Assembly (NCBI GenBank): GCA_026413225.1
Contig: CM048552.1
Location: 46,205,001 to 46,269,000 of the forward strand
Source: Otis tarda
Lineage: Eukaryota > Chordata > Aves > Otidiformes > Otididae
Length of the DNA stretch: 64,000 nt
Direction: 5' to 3'
The notes beneath the pieces were generated by a model. The model ran no database searches. It was given only the letters and a program-made list of their open reading frames with translations, and was not told the DNA's origin. Shown here in pieces: positions 62,101-64,000 of this stretch (the stretch's first letter is position 1; each line of letters opens with the position of its first letter). The position numbers were made by a program, and so were the translations under genes.

Positions 62101-63158
62101 CCTCTGAAAAAGCTAGAAAAATATATCTTTTTTTACAGATCTTACAGTAAAGATTTCAACACAAGATGTTCTTCACTAAGCAACTAATATAATAAGTAAA
62201 GAATAACTTTTTTATTTTCTAGTGAAGTAATGTTTATATTTAATAATTATTTCTTAACATTAGAAGACATCAGTTTGAGGTGTCATATAAGTACACCTCT
62301 GTTCAGTATTTGGAAAAATCCTCACGATTAACTCCTCTAAAATACAGAACTTTAAAACTTCCTGAGAAGACCAATATAATAATCCAAATGCATTATAAAT
62401 CAGTGAAGACTATATTAAGACATCGGACCCAGAAGTCCTCAGGTGAGTTGGAATGGGACCCTGCACAGAACCATATTGTAGTATGGATCTCTATAGGTGC
62501 ACTGCTCACAGGTACACTGTACTGATACTCTGTGTGCATATACTTCACAGTTTATTTCAGGCTTACAGATATTCATTCATTCATAACCTCTGTATTTAAA
62601 ACTTAATTATTACTCTCACCTTGTCAAGTTCATCTTCAATTTGACAAGACTTCAGACCGAGAGAAGCAAACTCTTCTTCTTTAACTTTCTGAATAATGTC
62701 ATAAACTAAATTGTAATCTTCTGATGTAATGCTTGAGAAATTGATATGATGTGGGATTATATCCTGGCTCAGATTGCCTATTTTCAAAAGTTTTAAAATC
62801 TTCTCTGAATTTCTGTAAAACACAATAAAACAGAAAAATCAAACTCGATAATCTGTGTTAATTCATTAATTAAATATACCATAAAAATAATTTAAAAAAT
62901 AAATGGATATTCATACTGGATAACACATTTTTCATTTATGATATTGGCTTTGAAGCCCAGAACTGCAAACACCACCAAAGTTGCCAGCACAGAAGTGAAA
63001 AAATTGATGAAGGACACCAGTACAGCATCAAAATGGCAGTTGTTGTCTCTCTTGTTGTAGCTTGAAAAGGCAATGACTCCACCAAATCCAAGCCCTAAGG
63101 CAAAGAACACCTGAGTAGCAGCTTCTCTCCAGACCTTGGGCTCCAGCATTATTTCAAG
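52763..63158 (-). CDS. SLC6A15: SLC6A15 (B0AT2), partial: last six coding exons, 440 residues plus stop
   Basis: Sodium-dependent neutral amino-acid transporter of the plasma membrane, SLC6 family. The known mammalian protein takes up branched-chain amino acids, methionine and proline, mainly in neurons. Spliced exons 62917-63158, 62620-62812, 61447-61639, 57371-57530, 54559-54721 and 52763-53134 join in phase with GT-AG introns and total 1323 nt. Visible hallmarks are the TM6 block with [12 protein letters not shown] and SSYN, the TM8 block [15 protein letters not shown] followed by LGLGSMFG, the TM9-10 block [19 protein letters not shown], and a tail containing [19 protein letters not shown] and ending PESDL. 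The tail and the IEDELDK loop separate SLC6A15 from its paralogue SLC6A17. The mammalian protein is about 730 residues, so roughly 290 N-terminal residues (TM1-5) lie off the right edge. No frameshift or internal stop is seen. The assignment is by recognition, not a database search. Confidence 0.96.
53135..54558 (-). other. SLC6A15 intron (between the last two coding exons)
   Basis: 1424 bp with consensus GT-AG borders. No repeat or embedded gene recognised. Open frames here are chance. Confidence 0.85.
54559..54721 (-). CDS. SLC6A15: SLC6A15 coding exon with TM11
   Basis: The acceptor tract is TTCCCTTCACAG. The exon's first A completes the Lys codon of the previous exon, then reads [11 protein letters not shown]. 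It ends in phase 0 at IEDT before donor GTATGT. It encodes the cytoplasmic loop with a tyrosine cluster ([12 protein letters not shown]), TM11 ([17 protein letters not shown]) and the start of extracellular loop 6 ([10 protein letters not shown]). Length is 163 nt. It was found by following the splice phase from the flanking exons. Confidence 0.95.
54722..57370 (-). other. SLC6A15 intron between the TM9-10 and TM11 exons
   Basis: 2649 bp. No repeat or embedded gene recognised; several T/A-rich runs. Confidence 0.8.
57371..57530 (-). CDS. SLC6A15: SLC6A15 coding exon with TM9-TM10
   Basis: The acceptor tract ends TTATTCCAG. The exon begins with TG completing Val, then I-C-C-L-V, and ends two bases into a Lys codon before donor GTAAGT (57370 downward). 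It encodes TM9, the short loop [19 protein letters not shown] and TM10 ([12 protein letters not shown]). The Y-F-V-T-M-F-D-D motif is highly conserved in amino-acid-type SLC6 carriers. Length is 160 nt. The 3.9 kb intron upstream of it holds the solo LTR at 59709-60854. Confidence 0.95.
59318..59342. repeat. (AAAAC)n simple repeat
   Basis: A-run followed by four AAAAC-type units, directly readable. Confidence 0.9.
59704..59708. repeat. Target-site duplication GTCTC, left copy
   Basis: GTCTC directly precedes the LTR start TGTTGTGG. The same five bases follow the LTR end at 60855-60859. Confidence 0.85.
59709..60854 (+). mobile_element. Solo ERVL-like LTR, 1146 bp, antisense inside SLC6A15
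   Basis: TG...CA termini (TGTTGTGG at 59709, ACGACA ending 60854) with a perfect 5-bp duplication on both sides define the insertion exactly. Inside, in order, are a TATA-like TATTTTAA (59883-59890), a GC-richer transcribed part, overlapping AATAAA signals (60666-60675), and a U5 with gtcgagtctgttttgcccat. It has no internal coding region, so it is a solo LTR left by recombination. It lies opposite to the host gene. It is related to 32384-33264 but better preserved. Confidence 0.92.
60855..60859. repeat. Target-site duplication GTCTC, right copy
   Basis: Exact match of 59704-59708, directly after the LTR terminus. Confidence 0.85.
61447..61639 (-). CDS. SLC6A15: SLC6A15 coding exon with TM8
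   Basis: The acceptor AG at 61641-61640 follows an unusually long T-run. The exon starts in phase 0 with A-V-Q-G-T-G-L-A-F and ends one base into a Val codon before donor GT 61446-61445. It carries the TM8 signature [17 protein letters not shown] and the LG-L-x-S-M-F-G-T-I-E-G block, which in the family contributes to the second sodium site. The cytoplasmic segment [10 protein letters not shown] follows. Length is 193 nt. Confidence 0.96.
61640..62619 (-). other. SLC6A15 intron between the EL4 and TM8 exons
   Basis: 980 bp; acceptor tract with a ten-base T-run at the 3' end. Nothing else recognised. Confidence 0.85.
62620..62812 (-). CDS. SLC6A15: SLC6A15 coding exon encoding the extracellular loop before TM8
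   Basis: Only 104 bp of intron separates this exon from the preceding one. It opens with one base completing a Gln codon, then N-S-E-K-I, and ends in phase 0 after DELDK at donor GT 62619-62618. It encodes the large extracellular loop 4, with two N-glycosylation sequons (N-L-S in IGNLSQD and N-F-S in HINFSS) and a helical stretch [12 protein letters not shown]. Length is 193 nt. The long EL4 is typical of the SLC6A15/SLC6A17 subgroup. Confidence 0.95.
62813..62916 (-). other. Short SLC6A15 intron (104 bp)
   Basis: GT at 62916-62915 (GTATGA) and AG at 62814-62813 after a T-rich tract. Splicing across it joins CA and A into a Gln codon. Confidence 0.9.
62917..63158 (-). CDS. SLC6A15: SLC6A15 coding exon with TM6-TM7 (first in window)
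   Basis: The acceptor is a pyrimidine/A-rich tract ending in AG at 63160-63159; the donor GT is at 62916-62915. The exon starts in phase 0 with [10 protein letters not shown] and ends two bases into a codon (CA, completed to Gln by the next exon). It encodes the partly unwound TM6, whose GFGG and SSYN residues form part of the substrate and sodium site in this family. A cysteine-containing loop (NNCHFDA) and TM7 ([19 protein letters not shown]) follow. Length is 242 nt. Confidence 0.95.
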
Positions 63159-64000
63159 CTGTTTGAAATTAGATACAATACATGTCAGCTATAAAATGCA
63201 TTTCTATTATATGAAAAGATAACAGAAGAAAAAAACAAGGAAGACAAGCTACATCATAAAATGCTAATACTCCATTATGAATATATTTTCATTGTGATAA
63301 AATGAAAGCTGAATGTTACACCTAAAGTTGAGTGAACTTACGGGCCAGAAGTTCTATTTATTTCATATGATACAACAATCCTTAAAGAGAAACATGCTAT
63401 ACAGTGTGTCCCCAACAATGAGACAACAATGAGGCACTACTTGAGCTATATTTTAATTGAAATAGCAGCTAGTTATACTGATAAATACCCATCTCTTTCT
63501 TTTTTTTTTACAAGATATGTATTGAAGCTCTTAGAATTAAGATGTATTTTGGGATGATCAACCCTCTTATAAATATAATAACTATATTGAAAGCCGCTTT
63601 GTTGTTACTTAAAAAAAAAAAAAGTGACCATGAGGAACACATGCTTATATGGAATTCTATTACATGCAAATACGTAATGCAAAATGCAACATATGAAACA
63701 AACACTCTCCAACACAATCTGTATAGTCCATCACTCAAGCCTCCCTTAAGTCAGATGCCTTGAACTTATCCTAAGTTAAATGGGTCTTGTATTTGAGGGA
63801 CAACTAAGTCTTTTGTAAGAAAATTGAACTGTATTGCTCAGATGACCATACTTCAAGAAATAACTTTGTTACAAAGTTATGAGTCATCATCTGTCTATCT
63901 CAGATTCTTCTAGATACTGAATCGTAAAAAAAGAAGCACATGCGAGCTTTAAACATTAAATTTTCTCAAGTTGATTTAGGGCCTCCACTCATTTAACAGT
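63159..64000 (-). other. Start of the next SLC6A15 intron, to the window edge
   Basis: No further coding exon was seen in these 842 bp. The exons for TM1-5 must lie beyond the right edge. Contains A/T runs only. Confidence 0.7.

Overview
The window looks like nuclear DNA from a bird. It is AT-rich, has long non-coding stretches, and carries CR1 LINEs with the ATTCTATGATTCTA-type 3' tail plus avian-type ERVL-like LTRs. Its one protein-coding gene is a vertebrate solute carrier with canonical GT-AG introns. No prokaryotic, viral-genome or CRISPR-type system is present.

The gene is the 3' part of SLC6A15 (sodium-dependent neutral amino-acid transporter B0AT2/NTT7-3) on the minus strand, 63158 down to 52763. 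Six coding exons (62917-63158, 62620-62812, 61447-61639, 57371-57530, 54559-54721, 52763-53134) join in phase. They total 1323 nt, or 440 residues plus a stop, covering TM6 to TM12 and the whole cytoplasmic tail. The promoter and the exons for roughly the first 290 residues lie beyond the right edge. The 3'UTR probably runs to a poly(A) signal at 51778-51783, just before an LTR fragment in the same sense.

From 1 to about 51.5 kb I find no gene. This fits the large gene desert known downstream of SLC6A15 towards TMTC2 in amniotes. It contains CR1 fragments of very different ages (1-290, 1530-1810, 2047-3210, 15355-15600, 15768-16665, 22136-22955, 31960-33885 split, 50128-50280). It also holds ERV LTR remnants (17890-18540 and 19670-20280 as a related pair, 32384-33264, 41008-41838 with a gag-leader fragment, 43683-44162, 51571-51735) and a few microsatellites. 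A solo LTR with a perfect 5-bp target-site duplication sits in an SLC6A15 intron (59709-60854).

The most interesting items are structural. They are a gag-leader/LTR chimera with an in-frame 30-bp minisatellite, an ancient CR1 split by a later retroviral insertion, a 39-bp CR1 tail inserted cleanly into another CR1, a diverged LTR pair that may bracket a proviral remnant, and an LTR at the end of the SLC6A15 3'UTR. I found no convincing new biological system; the rest is ordinary avian intergenic and intronic DNA.
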